Source: Oscillospiraceae bacterium (GTDB lineage Bacteria > Bacillota > Clostridia > Oscillospirales > Acutalibacteraceae). Taken from it: a stretch of 51,379 bases of DNA. The notes under the pieces were generated by a model. That model was not told the DNA's origin, ran no database searches, and saw only the letters and a list, made by a program, of their open reading frames with translations. The translations under genes were made by a program, and so were the position numbers. The stretch spans positions 1 through 51,379 of the forward strand of contig SVPT01000005.1 in NCBI GenBank assembly GCA_015065695.1, given 5' to 3'. This document shows, one piece after another, positions 32,286 through 40,378 of the stretch (position 1 is its first letter; every line of letters starts with the position of its first letter).

Positions 32286-32708
32286 ATGAATATTGCAGAC
32301 AGAATACAATACCTGCGAAAACAAAGAGGATTATCCCAAGAAGAACTGGCTGACAAAATCGGCGTATCCCGACAGACTGTATCAAAATGGGAAAGCGAAC
32401 AAAGTACGCCGGATTTAGACAAGATAATTATTATAAGCGACCTCTTTGAGGTTACAACAGATTATATTCTTAAGGGGATAGAACCTGTTTCGACCACAAG
32501 TAAAGCAACTCTCAGAACCCTATACTTAGGGTTTGTATTGGTTTTTGCCACTATTGCGGGAATATGGTCTTTTGCCGCAAACCGGTTTGACTATGATGAA
32601 TGCCTATTCATTATTCTGGCAGGAGGCGTAGTTGGATTAGGGGTAGCTCTGATTACTCAGGTGGTAACCAATTTGATTGGAAATAAATCCAAAAACACTA
32701 ACTGTTAA
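32286..32708 (+). CDS. XRE-type HTH regulator with two membrane helices
   Basis: This 140-residue protein has an N-terminal Cro/CI helix-turn-helix (IADRIQYLRKQRGLSQEELA, GVSRQTVSKWESEQSTPDLD, residues 3-60), with the typical KWE and ESEQSTPDL ends. Two hydrophobic helices follow (about 78-100 LYLGFVLVFATIAGIWSF and 108-133 CLFIILAGGVVGLGVALIT), so it is probably a membrane-tethered repressor. ATG 32286 is preceded by AAAGGAG. It stands alone between the first MITE-like copy and a terminator. Base composition is more AT-rich than the core genes, in line with later acquisition. Confidence 0.9.
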   Translation: MNIADRIQYLRKQRGLSQEELADKIGVSRQTVSKWESEQSTPDLDKIIIISDLFEVTTDYILKGIEPVSTTSKATLRTLYLGFVLVFATIAGIWSFAANRFDYDECLFIILAGGVVGLGVALITQVVTNLIGNKSKNTNC

Positions 32709-32728
32709 GTTCCAATCAGTATAACTGA

Positions 32729-32764
32729 CGGCACCGAGATGTAAAAGTCCCGGTGCCGCTTCTT
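32729..32764 (+). terminator. Terminator after the XRE gene
   Basis: CGGCACCG (32729-32736) and CGGTGCCG (32751-32758), with extra pairing of AG/CC-side bases, are followed by CTTCTTT. Confidence 0.75.
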
Positions 32765-32980
32765 TATTGATGTCACAGCACCTCCCTCAGATTGCAGAAT
32801 AATTTCTTCAGGGTATTGACAATATCATCCATAGAAGTTATAATGAACTCACATCGGTACTGATTTAGAATTTGTAGTGAATAAGGAATTGTAATATTGC
32901 AGATGTGCAGTCTCATCGGTTCGGCACAGCGAAAGTTACAGCGGCAAGAAATGAATATCAAGGCTTCGGAGGGCGTCAGT

Positions 32981-34042
32981 ATGAAGAAGAAATCCGTAAT
33001 CTCTACCGTGATAAAATGGATATTGATTGTCTTTGCGGCACTGATCGTTCTGTTCTTTTCGGTCAGAGCCATCGGAAAATTAATTTATAACCGAACTCCC
33101 GACGGCGGCATCAACCAGTCGATGTATATTGATGTCAACGGCACAAAACAGTGGATCAGCATTTACGGAGATGATACGGATAATCCCGTCCTGCTGTATC
33201 TGCATGGCGGTCCGGGCTCGGCAACAAGCGATTATGATTATGCCTTTACAAGAAAATGGGCAGATGTATATACAGTAGTGACATGGGATCAGCGCAATTG
33301 CGGAAAAAGCTATGACGCGCGGCAGAACGACGTCGTGCTGACACGGGAACTGTTCATGACCGACGGAAAAGAAGTTACGGAGTTTCTTCTCGATTACCTT
33401 TCGAAAGAGAAGATTACCCTTCTCGGTCATTCGTGGGGATCAATTTACGGAGCCAATCTGGTGCTGGAATACCCCGAATATTACGAGTGCTTTATCGGAA
33501 CAGGTCAGCTTGTTGACTCCACGGAAAACGAAGAGGCTTTCAGGCAGGAAGCCATTGTGTGGGCTGACGGCGACGAGGAAACTCTGCAATGGGTAAATCA
33601 GCTGACCCCCGACAAGGTCACCATGGAGCACATCAATGCACGAAACGCAATCATGCATAAATACGGCTATGACATGATGATAAACGGCTCTGATTATGAC
33701 CTTGCATCAACCATAATATTCAATCCTTACTATTCGCTGATTGACTGGATTAATTACTTCAGGAGAGACATGGGCGTTTATCTGGATTTCTTTACCTCCG
33801 AGGAATTTGCTTCGTTCTCCTTGACGGGCAGAGTCGATTACGAGGTGCCGTTCTACAATATAAACGGTGATCGGGATTATCAGACCAATTACAGGCTGGC
33901 ACAGGAATATTTTGATGAAGTCAATGCCCCGTACAAGAAGATGTTTATGATGGAGAACATGACTCACGGATTGCTTATATCGGATTCGGAGGGCTTTTCC
34001 GAGATACTTCATCAGATTGCCGCAGCAGAACTCGAGAAATAA
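32981..34042 (+). CDS. Membrane-anchored alpha/beta hydrolase (prolyl aminopeptidase-like)
   Basis: This 353-residue protein has an N-terminal membrane helix (about 9-31, WILIVFAALIVLFFSVRAI), then an alpha/beta hydrolase fold: the oxyanion motif LHGGPGSAT (His75), TWDQRNCGKS, the nucleophile elbow LGHSWGSIYG (Ser151), acid YNINGDRDYQT and catalytic His in MTHGLL near the end. HGGPG plus DQR.CGKS is typical of prolyl iminopeptidase-like peptidases (family S33), so it may act on peptides outside the membrane. The start at 32981 follows GGAGGG. The next small gene begins 31 bases later. Confidence 0.88.
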   Translation: MKKKSVISTVIKWILIVFAALIVLFFSVRAIGKLIYNRTPDGGINQSMYIDVNGTKQWISIYGDDTDNPVLLYLHGGPGSATSDYDYAFTRKWADVYTVVTWDQRNCGKSYDARQNDVVLTRELFMTDGKEVTEFLLDYLSKEKITLLGHSWGSIYGANLVLEYPEYYECFIGTGQLVDSTENEEAFRQEAIVWADGDEETLQWVNQLTPDKVTMEHINARNAIMHKYGYDMMINGSDYDLASTIIFNPYYSLIDWINYFRRDMGVYLDFFTSEEFASFSLTGRVDYEVPFYNINGDRDYQTNYRLAQEYFDEVNAPYKKMFMMENMTHGLLISDSEGFSEILHQIAAAELEK

Positions 34043-34073
34043 GATTCAGTACGATGAAAGGCAGGGCATATTT

Positions 34074-34415
34074 ATGCATTTCTCACTGCGTGTTATCTGC
34101 AACCGCAGAAATATTGAAATCACAAAACAACGGGTAACGGGGCTGGTAAATTATCTTTGTCTTTCCGATGCTATTGAAATATTTCCTTACTGGAAAGATG
34201 ATGAATGTGCTGTTCTGGAACTTAATGCAGAGATAGAAAATCCGGATTACAGCAGGATTACGCAGTATATACGGACTATATCAGCGGCAGACAACCTTTC
34301 TCAAGACTGTTCATCAGACGGGTGGGAATGCGCATATTTTGCTTCAGTTGATGAGCTGCATTCCGATAAGGATACCGCATTTGTTGTGTGCAGTATTTAT
34401 TCAGGCGCAGAATGA
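34074..34415 (+). CDS. Hypothetical protein
   Basis: I do not recognise this 113-residue soluble protein (MHFSLRVICNRRNIEITKQR...). It is acidic, with an alternating pattern (CAVLELNAEIENPDYSRI) that suggests an alpha/beta fold; the C-terminus VDELHSDKDTAFVVCSIY looks like a closing strand. The start at 34074 has only a weak ribosome site (GGCAGGG). It follows the hydrolase gene by 31 bases and may be co-transcribed with it. The second MITE-like copy begins 36 bases after its stop. Confidence 0.65.
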   Translation: MHFSLRVICNRRNIEITKQRVTGLVNYLCLSDAIEIFPYWKDDECAVLELNAEIENPDYSRITQYIRTISAADNLSQDCSSDGWECAYFASVDELHSDKDTAFVVCSIYSGAE

Positions 34416-34451
34416 TACATCAAGCAAAATCCTAATTTGCCAAATAATTAG

Positions 34452-34597
34452 CGGCGGGAGCAAGCCCCCGCCCTACGGATAGTGGCATTTTTGTGGGTAT
34501 GGGAAACTGCCCTGTTGCCTGTATCCGATGGACAGCCTGATTCTCTGCTTGTCATAACAATGGGTGCAAATTGTATGGCGGGGGCTTGCTCCCGCCG
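34452..34597 (+). mobile_element. MITE-like element, copy 2
   Basis: A 146-bp element whose ends form a perfect 21-bp inverted repeat (34452-34472, CGGCGGGAGCAAGC..., and 34577-34597). It matches copy 1 at 31941-32086 over the full length with scattered differences. There is no gene in it. From here to the bile salt hydrolase start I see only a terminator. Confidence 0.88.
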
Positions 34598-34728
34598 AAA
34601 CACGCACCGATGCGAAATGCACCACCATGCCGAAATGTGCTTATGGAATCTCAAGCTTAACGACCGTTACTTCTCATAAAACCCCAATTCATAAAAACAA
34701 GCAGCACACTGCCTTTGTCTGCTTCCAC

Positions 34729-34766
34729 AAAACCTCTCCTGCCTGCCATGGTAAGAGAGGTTTTTT
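34729..34766 (+). terminator. Terminator upstream of the bile salt hydrolase gene
   Basis: AAACCTCTC (34730-34738) pairs with GAGAGGTTT (34755-34763), ending in TTTTTT. It probably ends the hydrolase/hypothetical unit despite the distance. Confidence 0.8.
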
Positions 34767-34868
34767 CGTTCCCTTGCGTGCCATAATATCTGATAAGCCC
34801 CCATTCATGATGAATGGAACGACCGCAGAGCATTATCGAAAAATCAAGGAGCAAAAGGAGAATAAACT

Positions 34869-35852
34869 ATGTGCACAGCCGTAACCTACAAAACCAAAGA
34901 CCACTACTTCGGCAGAAATCTGGATCTGGAATATTCCTACGAAGAAACAGTCACCGTTACACCAAGAAACTATGTGTTCCGTTTCCGCAGAATGGGGGAG
35001 ATGGCAAGCCATTTTGCCATGATTGGCATGGCATATGTGGCGGACGGCTATCCGCTGTATTACGATGCGACAAACGAAAAGGGCCTGAGCATTGCCGGGC
35101 TCAACTTCCCCGGAAATGCAGACTACAAGCCCTATTGCGAGGGGAAGGATAACGTAACGCCCTTCGAGCTTGTTCCGTGGCTTTTGGGTCAGTGCGCCAC
35201 AGTGTCAGAGGCAAAAAAGCTGCTGGAGCGTATAAATCTGCTCAATGAGGATTTCAGCGCACAGCTTCCCCTGTCGCCCCTTCACTGGATTATCTCCGAC
35301 AGAGAATGTTCCATTACACTGGAATCCGTAAAATCGGGCATCAAAATCTATGACAACCCTGTCGGCGTGCTGACAAACAATCCCACGTTCGATTATCACC
35401 TACTCAATCTGAGCAACTATATGAGCCTTTCAAACAGCGACCCCCATAATACCTTTGCAGGGGAAAACAGCAGTCTGAAATTAGAAATATATTCCCGTGG
35501 AATGGGTGCTTTGGGCTTGCCGGGTGATGCATCGTCCATGTCAAGATTTGTAAGAGCCGCATTCTGCAAGCTGAATTCTGTGTCCGAAAATTCCGAAACG
35601 GAAAGCGTCAGCCAGTTTTTCCATATATTGAAGTCGGTGGAAATGCAAAGAGGCTGTGTGCTGCTGGAGGGCGGGCATTACGAAATCACAGTATATTCCT
35701 CCTGCTGCAACACCGACCGCGGCATCTATTACTACACCACCTACGACAACAGCGGCATATGCGCTGTGGATATGCACAGAGAGGATCTGCAGGGTAGCGC
35801 ACTGAGAAGCTATCCGCTGAAAAAGGAGCAGATGATAGAATACCACAACTGA
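34869..35852 (+). CDS. Bile salt hydrolase / choloylglycine hydrolase family protein
   Basis: This 327-residue Ntn-hydrolase starts MCTAVTY, so Cys2 becomes the N-terminal nucleophile after Met removal. The other conserved residues can be placed: Arg16 and Asp19 in YFGRNLDLEYSY, Asn79 in GLNFPGN, Asn171 in LTNNPTFDYHL and Arg226 in SSMSRFVRA. This full set is typical of bile salt hydrolases, which deconjugate glycine or taurine bile acids in the gut; penicillin V acylases are close relatives, so the substrate is not proven. There is no signal peptide, so it is cytoplasmic. AGGAG lies ahead of the ATG. It is apparently monocistronic. Confidence 0.92.
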   Translation: MCTAVTYKTKDHYFGRNLDLEYSYEETVTVTPRNYVFRFRRMGEMASHFAMIGMAYVADGYPLYYDATNEKGLSIAGLNFPGNADYKPYCEGKDNVTPFELVPWLLGQCATVSEAKKLLERINLLNEDFSAQLPLSPLHWIISDRECSITLESVKSGIKIYDNPVGVLTNNPTFDYHLLNLSNYMSLSNSDPHNTFAGENSSLKLEIYSRGMGALGLPGDASSMSRFVRAAFCKLNSVSENSETESVSQFFHILKSVEMQRGCVLLEGGHYEITVYSSCCNTDRGIYYYTTYDNSGICAVDMHREDLQGSALRSYPLKKEQMIEYHN

Positions 35853-35860
35853 CCCCCGCC

Positions 35861-35892
35861 GGATTTCATCGCACTCATGCGATTTCATTGAA
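35861..35892 (+). repeat. Second copy of a microhairpin unit
   Basis: GGATTTCATCGCACTCATGC continues into GATTTCATTGAA, matching the unit at 31737-31769 except in the hairpin loop. Its last bases (TTGAA) are part of the -35 of the next promoter. Confidence 0.75.
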
Positions 35893-35916
35893 TCTTACCC
35901 CCAACCATGCTATAAT
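35888..35916 (+). promoter_or_regulatory. Promoter of the 102-residue membrane protein gene
   Basis: TTGAAT (35888-35893) and TATAAT (35911-35916) with a 17-bp spacer. The context CCAACCATGCTATAAT recurs nearly unchanged at 37211-37227 ahead of a GNAT gene. Confidence 0.75.
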
Positions 35917-35950
35917 AAATCGAATAACAATGTGCATGGGAGGTATTGAT

Positions 35951-36259
35951 GTGAAGAAGAGAGCTGTTGCTGCCATAATCATTGCCGCAGTATTGATAAT
36001 CGGTCTTTGCGTGCTGGCATCAAACCCGATAGTTGTCCGCAAAGACGGCATACCCACAGCCTGTCTGGAGGCAATAGAAAGCCAGTCAAAAGGCGTGTAT
36101 TCCAGTACCCTCCCGCTGGTGCCCATATACGTTGCTGTGGACAGGCTGGAGGGGGAAACGGTGTATTACACCATTCACTATTTCCCCTTCGGCACAGTGG
36201 GTATGTCGTACACAGAAGCTGACGGATACAATATGGAAAAGCCCCTGACAAGGCTGTGA
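35951..36259 (+). CDS. Small membrane-anchored or secreted hypothetical protein
   Basis: This 102-residue protein begins with a GTG codon (35951) after GGGAGG. It has an N-terminal hydrophobic segment (about 5-21, AVAAIIIAAVLIIGLCVLA) that may be a signal anchor, followed by about 80 residues with short strands (VYVAVDRL-like IYVAVDRLEGETVYYTIHYF). I know no family for it. It follows the bile salt hydrolase gene by about 100 bases but has its own promoter. Confidence 0.7.
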   Translation: MKKRAVAAIIIAAVLIIGLCVLASNPIVVRKDGIPTACLEAIESQSKGVYSSTLPLVPIYVAVDRLEGETVYYTIHYFPFGTVGMSYTEADGYNMEKPLTRL

Positions 36260-36306
36260 TTGCCGATTGCGGTGTTATCAGCAAATCGGAAACGAGGTGA
36301 ACAAGA

Positions 36307-36762
36307 ATGAAGTGCTTCAAAATTGAGTCAATAGAACACGGCTGGTTTGCGTGCAGAATTGGGGAGCATTATGTGGAAGCGTCGGATTTCCTCGGATATG
36401 ATATGCCAAGGGCGTTTTTAGGCGGCTTGATCAAAGTGCTGAAAGGCACATTTGTGCAGTGGATATATGTGATGAATGAGCCCGGGGCAGGGCTGATAGA
36501 GCTTATGTCGGTCGGGGACTCCATTCGCGTCAGTGTGTATTCGATGAACAAGCCCTCCTTTGAGCTGAGCCCCGAAATCGAAGAGGAAATAAAGAACACA
36601 GACAAATGCGAATATTCAATTACCGTTGCCAAGGCAGAGCTGACAGCCTGCGTTGTCGGGGAATATTCCCTTTATGAAAACGGAGAGGGTCGGGAGCATT
36701 ATGAAGCACATTGGGGCAGCTTCCCTCAAGAGGAATATGATGAACTGAAAGGGTTTGCCTAA
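36307..36762 (+). CDS. Hypothetical protein
   Basis: This 151-residue soluble protein (MKCFKIESIEHGWFACRIGE...) is unknown to me. Its pattern of alternating strands (GWFACRIGEHYVEASDF, LIELMSVGDSIRVSVY) ending in a helix (PQEEYDELKGFA) suggests a beta-rich domain like those of immunity or DUF proteins in small-gene arrays. A GAGGTGAACAAG ribosome site precedes the ATG. It is 34 bases from the VOC gene, which may be in the same transcript. Confidence 0.7.
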   Translation: MKCFKIESIEHGWFACRIGEHYVEASDFLGYDMPRAFLGGLIKVLKGTFVQWIYVMNEPGAGLIELMSVGDSIRVSVYSMNKPSFELSPEIEEEIKNTDKCEYSITVAKAELTACVVGEYSLYENGEGREHYEAHWGSFPQEEYDELKGFA

Positions 36763-36796
36763 ACAATTAGAGATAAATTCACCGAGGTGTCTAATC

Positions 36797-37201
36797 ATGA
36801 GTAAATTCAGCGAAAAAGGCTATTTCGTCAAAGAAAATGCCCCCGTATACCTGACAGCCGATATGGACAAAACCGCCGCGTGGTTTGAAGAGGTGATGGG
36901 CTGGTACAGCAATATTGTTGAAAGAGATGCCGATGGCAGAGGTCGCTACGGCGTGGTTTTCGATATGCTGCCGGAAGTGGAGCTGGCTCAGTTGGCACCG
37001 TTTACAGGCTTCCAGATGTTCTTTGGTAATCCCGAGCCCCACACAATTTCATTCATGCAGGTCAAAGGCATAGAAAAAATGCGTGACTATATCACCTCGC
37101 ATAATTGGGATAAAGTTACCGAAATAGTCACCCGGCCATGGGGCGGCAAAACCTGCAGCCTGACCACCATTGACGGATACATAATAAACATATTTGAATA
37201 A
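36797..37201 (+). CDS. VOC (glyoxalase/bleomycin resistance-like) family protein
   Basis: This 134-residue protein has the length and pattern of a single VOC domain pair: NAPVYLTADMDKTAAWFEEV near the start (the usual YL.V.D...A..FYE..LG pattern), GRYGVVFDMLPEVELAQLA in the middle and WGGKTCSLTTIDGYIINIFE at the end, where the final Glu is the usual metal ligand. Without more of the metal residues I cannot say which reaction it runs. It is part of the plus-strand run of small genes, with GAGGTG upstream. Confidence 0.75.
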   Translation: MSKFSEKGYFVKENAPVYLTADMDKTAAWFEEVMGWYSNIVERDADGRGRYGVVFDMLPEVELAQLAPFTGFQMFFGNPEPHTISFMQVKGIEKMRDYITSHNWDKVTEIVTRPWGGKTCSLTTIDGYIINIFE

Positions 37202-37282
37202 GCCACACCCCAAACCATGCTATAATCAGTTCAGCAAACAAAAATATGCCGCTATAACCAGCAGACAATGGAGGGTATCAGA

Positions 37283-37699
37283 ATGTCGGAATTGACAGTA
37301 AAATACAATGACCTGACAGCAGAGCAATTTATCGAGCTCTGGGAAACGGTATGGGGACCCGGACCTTCTTTGGAGCAGACAGAGCTTGCAATGAAGCATA
37401 CGTTGTTCAGGGTTTCGATATGGGAAGATGACAGAATAATCGCAATGGCAAGAATGATTGGCGACATGGGCTTGGATTATTACATCAAAGATGTCATTGT
37501 AAGACCTGAATATCAGAAAAAAGGCATTGGGCGAATGCTGATAAACGAATTATTGAAGTTCGTTGATGATAATGGCGTCAAAGGAACAAATATTTTCGTT
37601 GAGTTATGTGCTATGCCGGACAAGATTCCATTTTATGAGAAGTTTGGCTTTGCGGCAAATGAAGCACAAAGATTACGGCTTTTTCACCATGTTGACTGA
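37283..37699 (+). CDS. GNAT family N-acetyltransferase
   Basis: This 138-residue protein is a GNAT acetyltransferase. The acetyl-CoA loop is IVRPEYQKKGIGRMLINELL (the R-x-x-G-x-G/A form QKKGIG, about residue 82), followed by FVELCAMPDKIPFYEKFGF, the usual strand 5 to C-terminal motif. Substrate unknown. ATG 37283 has GGAGGG seven bases upstream. The gene is clearly more AT-rich than core genes, which suggests recent transfer. The upstream sequence holds AACCATGCTATAAT, a likely -10 region. Confidence 0.9.
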   Translation: MSELTVKYNDLTAEQFIELWETVWGPGPSLEQTELAMKHTLFRVSIWEDDRIIAMARMIGDMGLDYYIKDVIVRPEYQKKGIGRMLINELLKFVDDNGVKGTNIFVELCAMPDKIPFYEKFGFAANEAQRLRLFHHVD

Positions 37700-37735
37700 C
37701 GAATAATCACCCCAAAAATCTACCGAGGTGCCATT

Positions 37736-38344
37736 ATGAATTTCGATATAAACAAATTAAAATGGACAAGACAGCCTGCTGATTACTCCATCTCAGCCGA
37801 TAGAATTGAAATAGTCACACAGCCCCATACAGACCTGTGGCAGAGAACGTATTATCATTTCAGAAACGACAACGCCCCCGTGCTGCAGCTGGAAACCGAT
37901 GAGGCGTTCTTCTCCTTCACTGTGCGGACAGAGTTTGAAAGCAAGCACCGATTTGACCAGTGCGGCATTGTCATGTATCTTGACAGCGAAAATTGGCTCA
38001 AAGGGTCAATCGAATACGAAAACGAAAGCTTCCAGCACCTTGGCTCTGTTGTCACAAACAACGGCTACTCCGACTGGGCGACAACGGAGATTGATGCAGG
38101 CATCAGATCAATGTGGTACAGATTGAGCCGTCGTGAAGATGATTACTGCATAGAATGTTCCGAGGACGGTGTGACCTTCAGGCAGATGAGGGTGTGCCAT
38201 ATGTGGAACGGCGCAGGCACAATTCAGTTTGGCGTTTATGCCTGCAGCCCCGAGGATTCGTCCTTCAGGGCAGTCTTCACAAATATGGAAATCACTGAAT
38301 GCAAATGGCTTGCCCATAACGGACAGCAGCCCGACGAAGAATAA
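37736..38344 (+). CDS. DUF1349 domain protein
   Basis: This 202-residue protein matches DUF1349, a concanavalin-like beta-sandwich family: TDLWQRTYYHFRNDNAPVL, the RFDQCGIVMYLDSENWLKGSI strip (about 75-95), LGSVVTNNGYSDWAT, YRLSRREDDYCIECSEDG and IQFGVYACSPEDSSF. The members are related to regulation of kinase 1 (ROK1)-like proteins in yeast; bacterial roles are unknown. It has no signal peptide. A GAGGTGCC ribosome site lies before the ATG. Confidence 0.88.
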   Translation: MNFDINKLKWTRQPADYSISADRIEIVTQPHTDLWQRTYYHFRNDNAPVLQLETDEAFFSFTVRTEFESKHRFDQCGIVMYLDSENWLKGSIEYENESFQHLGSVVTNNGYSDWATTEIDAGIRSMWYRLSRREDDYCIECSEDGVTFRQMRVCHMWNGAGTIQFGVYACSPEDSSFRAVFTNMEITECKWLAHNGQQPDEE

Positions 38345-38426
38345 CAAGCCGGTCTGTCGGGCAGTTCTATAACACCCACAGACAGGGGTTTCCCCGCATC
38401 ACAAAAGACCGAAGGAGCATTGTTCC

Positions 38427-39536
38427 ATGCTGAAAAAAATATGGTCGTTCATCAAAAAAGAAGCGGTTCTCTTTATCACGCTGATATGCGCCGCCGCCAC
38501 CATGCTTCTCGTCCCGCCGGACAGCAAATACATAGAATATATCGACCTTCGCGTGCTGTGCCTGCTGTTTTGCCTGATGGCGGTTGTCGCAGGCTTTCAG
38601 TCCTGCGGCGCATTCAAGTGGCTGGCATATCAGCTTCTGCGGAAAAGCAAAAGCGGGCGCACCCTCGGCGTAATCCTTGTGCTGCTGCCCTTTTTCTGCT
38701 CCATGCTGGTCACAAACGATGTCGCTCTGATTATATTTGTTCCCTTTACCCTGCCGCTGCTTGAGCAGATAGGCTGCCGCAAAGCCATCATTCCTGTGCT
38801 GGTGCTGCAGACCATCGCCGCAAACCTGGGCAGCATGGCAACACCGGTTGGCAATCCGCAAAACCTGTTCCTCTACGCCGCATACGAGCTTTCGGTGTCG
38901 GATTTCTTTGCGGTCATGCTCCCGCTTACGGGTATCAGTCTGCTGTGTCTGACAGCCGCGTCACTGGTGGTGCTGCCCCAATCGCTCCCGTCAATCACGC
39001 TGCAAAAGGAAAGCGTAACCGCGCCGTGGAAGCTGCTTGCCTATGCCGCGCTTTTCGTGCTGTGCCTGCTGACGGTTTTCCGCGTTATCCCCTACGGAAT
39101 AACCACCATTGCGGTCTTTGCCCTCATCGCAATGCTTGAGTACAGGCTGCTCGGTAAGGTGGATTACGCACTGCTTGCAACCTTTGTCTGCTTCTTTGTC
39201 GTTTCCGGCAATCTGAGCAGAATAGATGCTGTGCGTGGTTTCCTCGATAATCTTCTCAGCCGCAGCACCCTGCTGACCTCTGTCGGCGCAAGCCAGATAA
39301 TAAGCAATGTCCCTGCGGCCGTCCTGCTTTCGGAGTTTACCGACCAGTGGAAGCCCCTCCTCGAGGGCGTCAACATCGGCGGTCTCGGCACGCCCATCGC
39401 GTCGCTGGCAAGCCTGATTACGCTGAAATTCTATCTGGCGTGGCACGATACAAAACCGGCACGCTTCCTCGCTGTGTTTACAGCGGCAAACATCATCGGG
39501 CTGGTAATCCTGCTCGCCGTATCCTGTCTGGTTTAG
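38427..39536 (+). CDS. SLC13/CitT-ArsB superfamily anion permease
   Basis: This 369-residue protein has about ten membrane helices. Signature pieces of the ion transporter superfamily are LVTNDVALIIFVPF (about 92), ATPVGNPQNLFLY (about 138) and SQIISNVPAAVLL (about 297), which form the two inverted hairpin sites. Substrates in the family include citrate, dicarboxylates, arsenite and Na+/H+; none can be chosen here. It begins with ATG after AAGGAG and is followed 36 bases later by a GNAT gene, perhaps in one transcript. Confidence 0.87.
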   Translation: MLKKIWSFIKKEAVLFITLICAAATMLLVPPDSKYIEYIDLRVLCLLFCLMAVVAGFQSCGAFKWLAYQLLRKSKSGRTLGVILVLLPFFCSMLVTNDVALIIFVPFTLPLLEQIGCRKAIIPVLVLQTIAANLGSMATPVGNPQNLFLYAAYELSVSDFFAVMLPLTGISLLCLTAASLVVLPQSLPSITLQKESVTAPWKLLAYAALFVLCLLTVFRVIPYGITTIAVFALIAMLEYRLLGKVDYALLATFVCFFVVSGNLSRIDAVRGFLDNLLSRSTLLTSVGASQIISNVPAAVLLSEFTDQWKPLLEGVNIGGLGTPIASLASLITLKFYLAWHDTKPARFLAVFTAANIIGLVILLAVSCLV

Positions 39537-39572
39537 CGCAGAGAAAACCACCCGCAAAAGGAGAAGTACAGT

Positions 39573-40046
39573 ATGATAATCCGCCTGTCACAGGAGAGCG
39601 ATTACCCGCAGCTTGCCGAAATGAAATGGCTGCATGGTGAGGAGGACGATGCCGATTACGGCGAGGCAAACCTTGCCGGTGCGGACAAAGCCCGCTTTAC
39701 CGAAGACTTTGTGCGCTTCCTTGAGACGCACCCCGACTACACTGTCTTTGTCGCCTGTGACGGCGATATAGTTGCCTCTGCTATGTTTGTCTGCCTCATT
39801 CCCAAAGTACCGAAGCCCAACGGGAAGGCGAGGTACATCGCCTACCTGACCAACGTGTATACGCGCAGGGAGTACCGCAATCGCGGCATAGGCACACAGC
39901 TTCTGGCGCACATAAAGCAATACCTGACGCAGAAGCGGTGTGAGCTGATATTCGTGTGGCCCAGCGACAACTCCGTCAACTGGTACGAAAGAAACGGCTT
40001 CAGTGCGGAAAACGAAATCTTTGAATGTGCGCTTTGCGAGGAATAA
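39573..40046 (+). CDS. GNAT family N-acetyltransferase
   Basis: This 157-residue protein opens with MIIRLSQESDYPQLAEMKW, the normal GNAT first strand and helix. The acetyl-CoA loop is VYTRREYRNRGIGTQLLAHI (RNRGIG, about residue 97) and the end is VWPSDNSVNWYERNGFSAEN. Substrate unknown. It follows the SLC13 permease gene by 36 bases with AAAAGGAGAAG ahead of the ATG. It is the second of three GNAT genes within 6 kb; they are not close copies of one another. Confidence 0.92.
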   Translation: MIIRLSQESDYPQLAEMKWLHGEEDDADYGEANLAGADKARFTEDFVRFLETHPDYTVFVACDGDIVASAMFVCLIPKVPKPNGKARYIAYLTNVYTRREYRNRGIGTQLLAHIKQYLTQKRCELIFVWPSDNSVNWYERNGFSAENEIFECALCEE

Positions 40047-40082
40047 TCTCCGCTCAATGCAAACTACGTCCGCATAGACGAA

Positions 40083-40110
40083 TTGAATTGTCCTCGCTTT
40101 ATGGTATAAT
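40083..40110 (+). promoter_or_regulatory. Promoter of the 55-residue membrane protein gene
   Basis: TTGAAT (40083-40088) and TATAAT (40105-40110) with a 16-bp spacer. Confidence 0.65.
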
Positions 40111-40154
40111 TACATAAGCGAAATATGCAGCAATGCTATAAAGGAGATAAAACA

Positions 40155-40322
40155 ATGAAATCAATAAAGACCATGCTGCTTGGCATTGCTTTCCTGATTA
40201 TCGCCTGCTGCGGCGTGCCCTTCTGGGTGGCAGGGGCAGGCGTCGGCGCAATCGTGTTCTTTGCGGGATTGCTCATTGGCATGGTGCTGTGCATCAAGGG
40301 CTATCTGATGAAAGAGGAATAA
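40155..40322 (+). CDS. Small membrane protein, hypothetical
   Basis: This 55-residue protein (MKSIKTMLLGIAFLIIACCG...) has two membrane helices (about 6-28 and 30-48: GVGAIVFFAGLLIGMVLCIKG) and short charged ends. Its AAGGAG ribosome site is ideal and it has its own promoter. It has no recognised function; small proteins of this kind are common in Firmicutes. Confidence 0.75.
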   Translation: MKSIKTMLLGIAFLIIACCGVPFWVAGAGVGAIVFFAGLLIGMVLCIKGYLMKEE

Positions 40323-40378
40323 CCGGCAAAGCGGAAGCTGACAGATAATATAGATGCTTTTATGCGAGGAATGTTCCA

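Noticed and set aside
31941-34597. MITE-like inverted ends as transcription terminators
   Set aside because: The inverted ends are about 100 bases apart and lack T-runs. The full-length match of two 146-bp copies is better explained by a mobile repeat.
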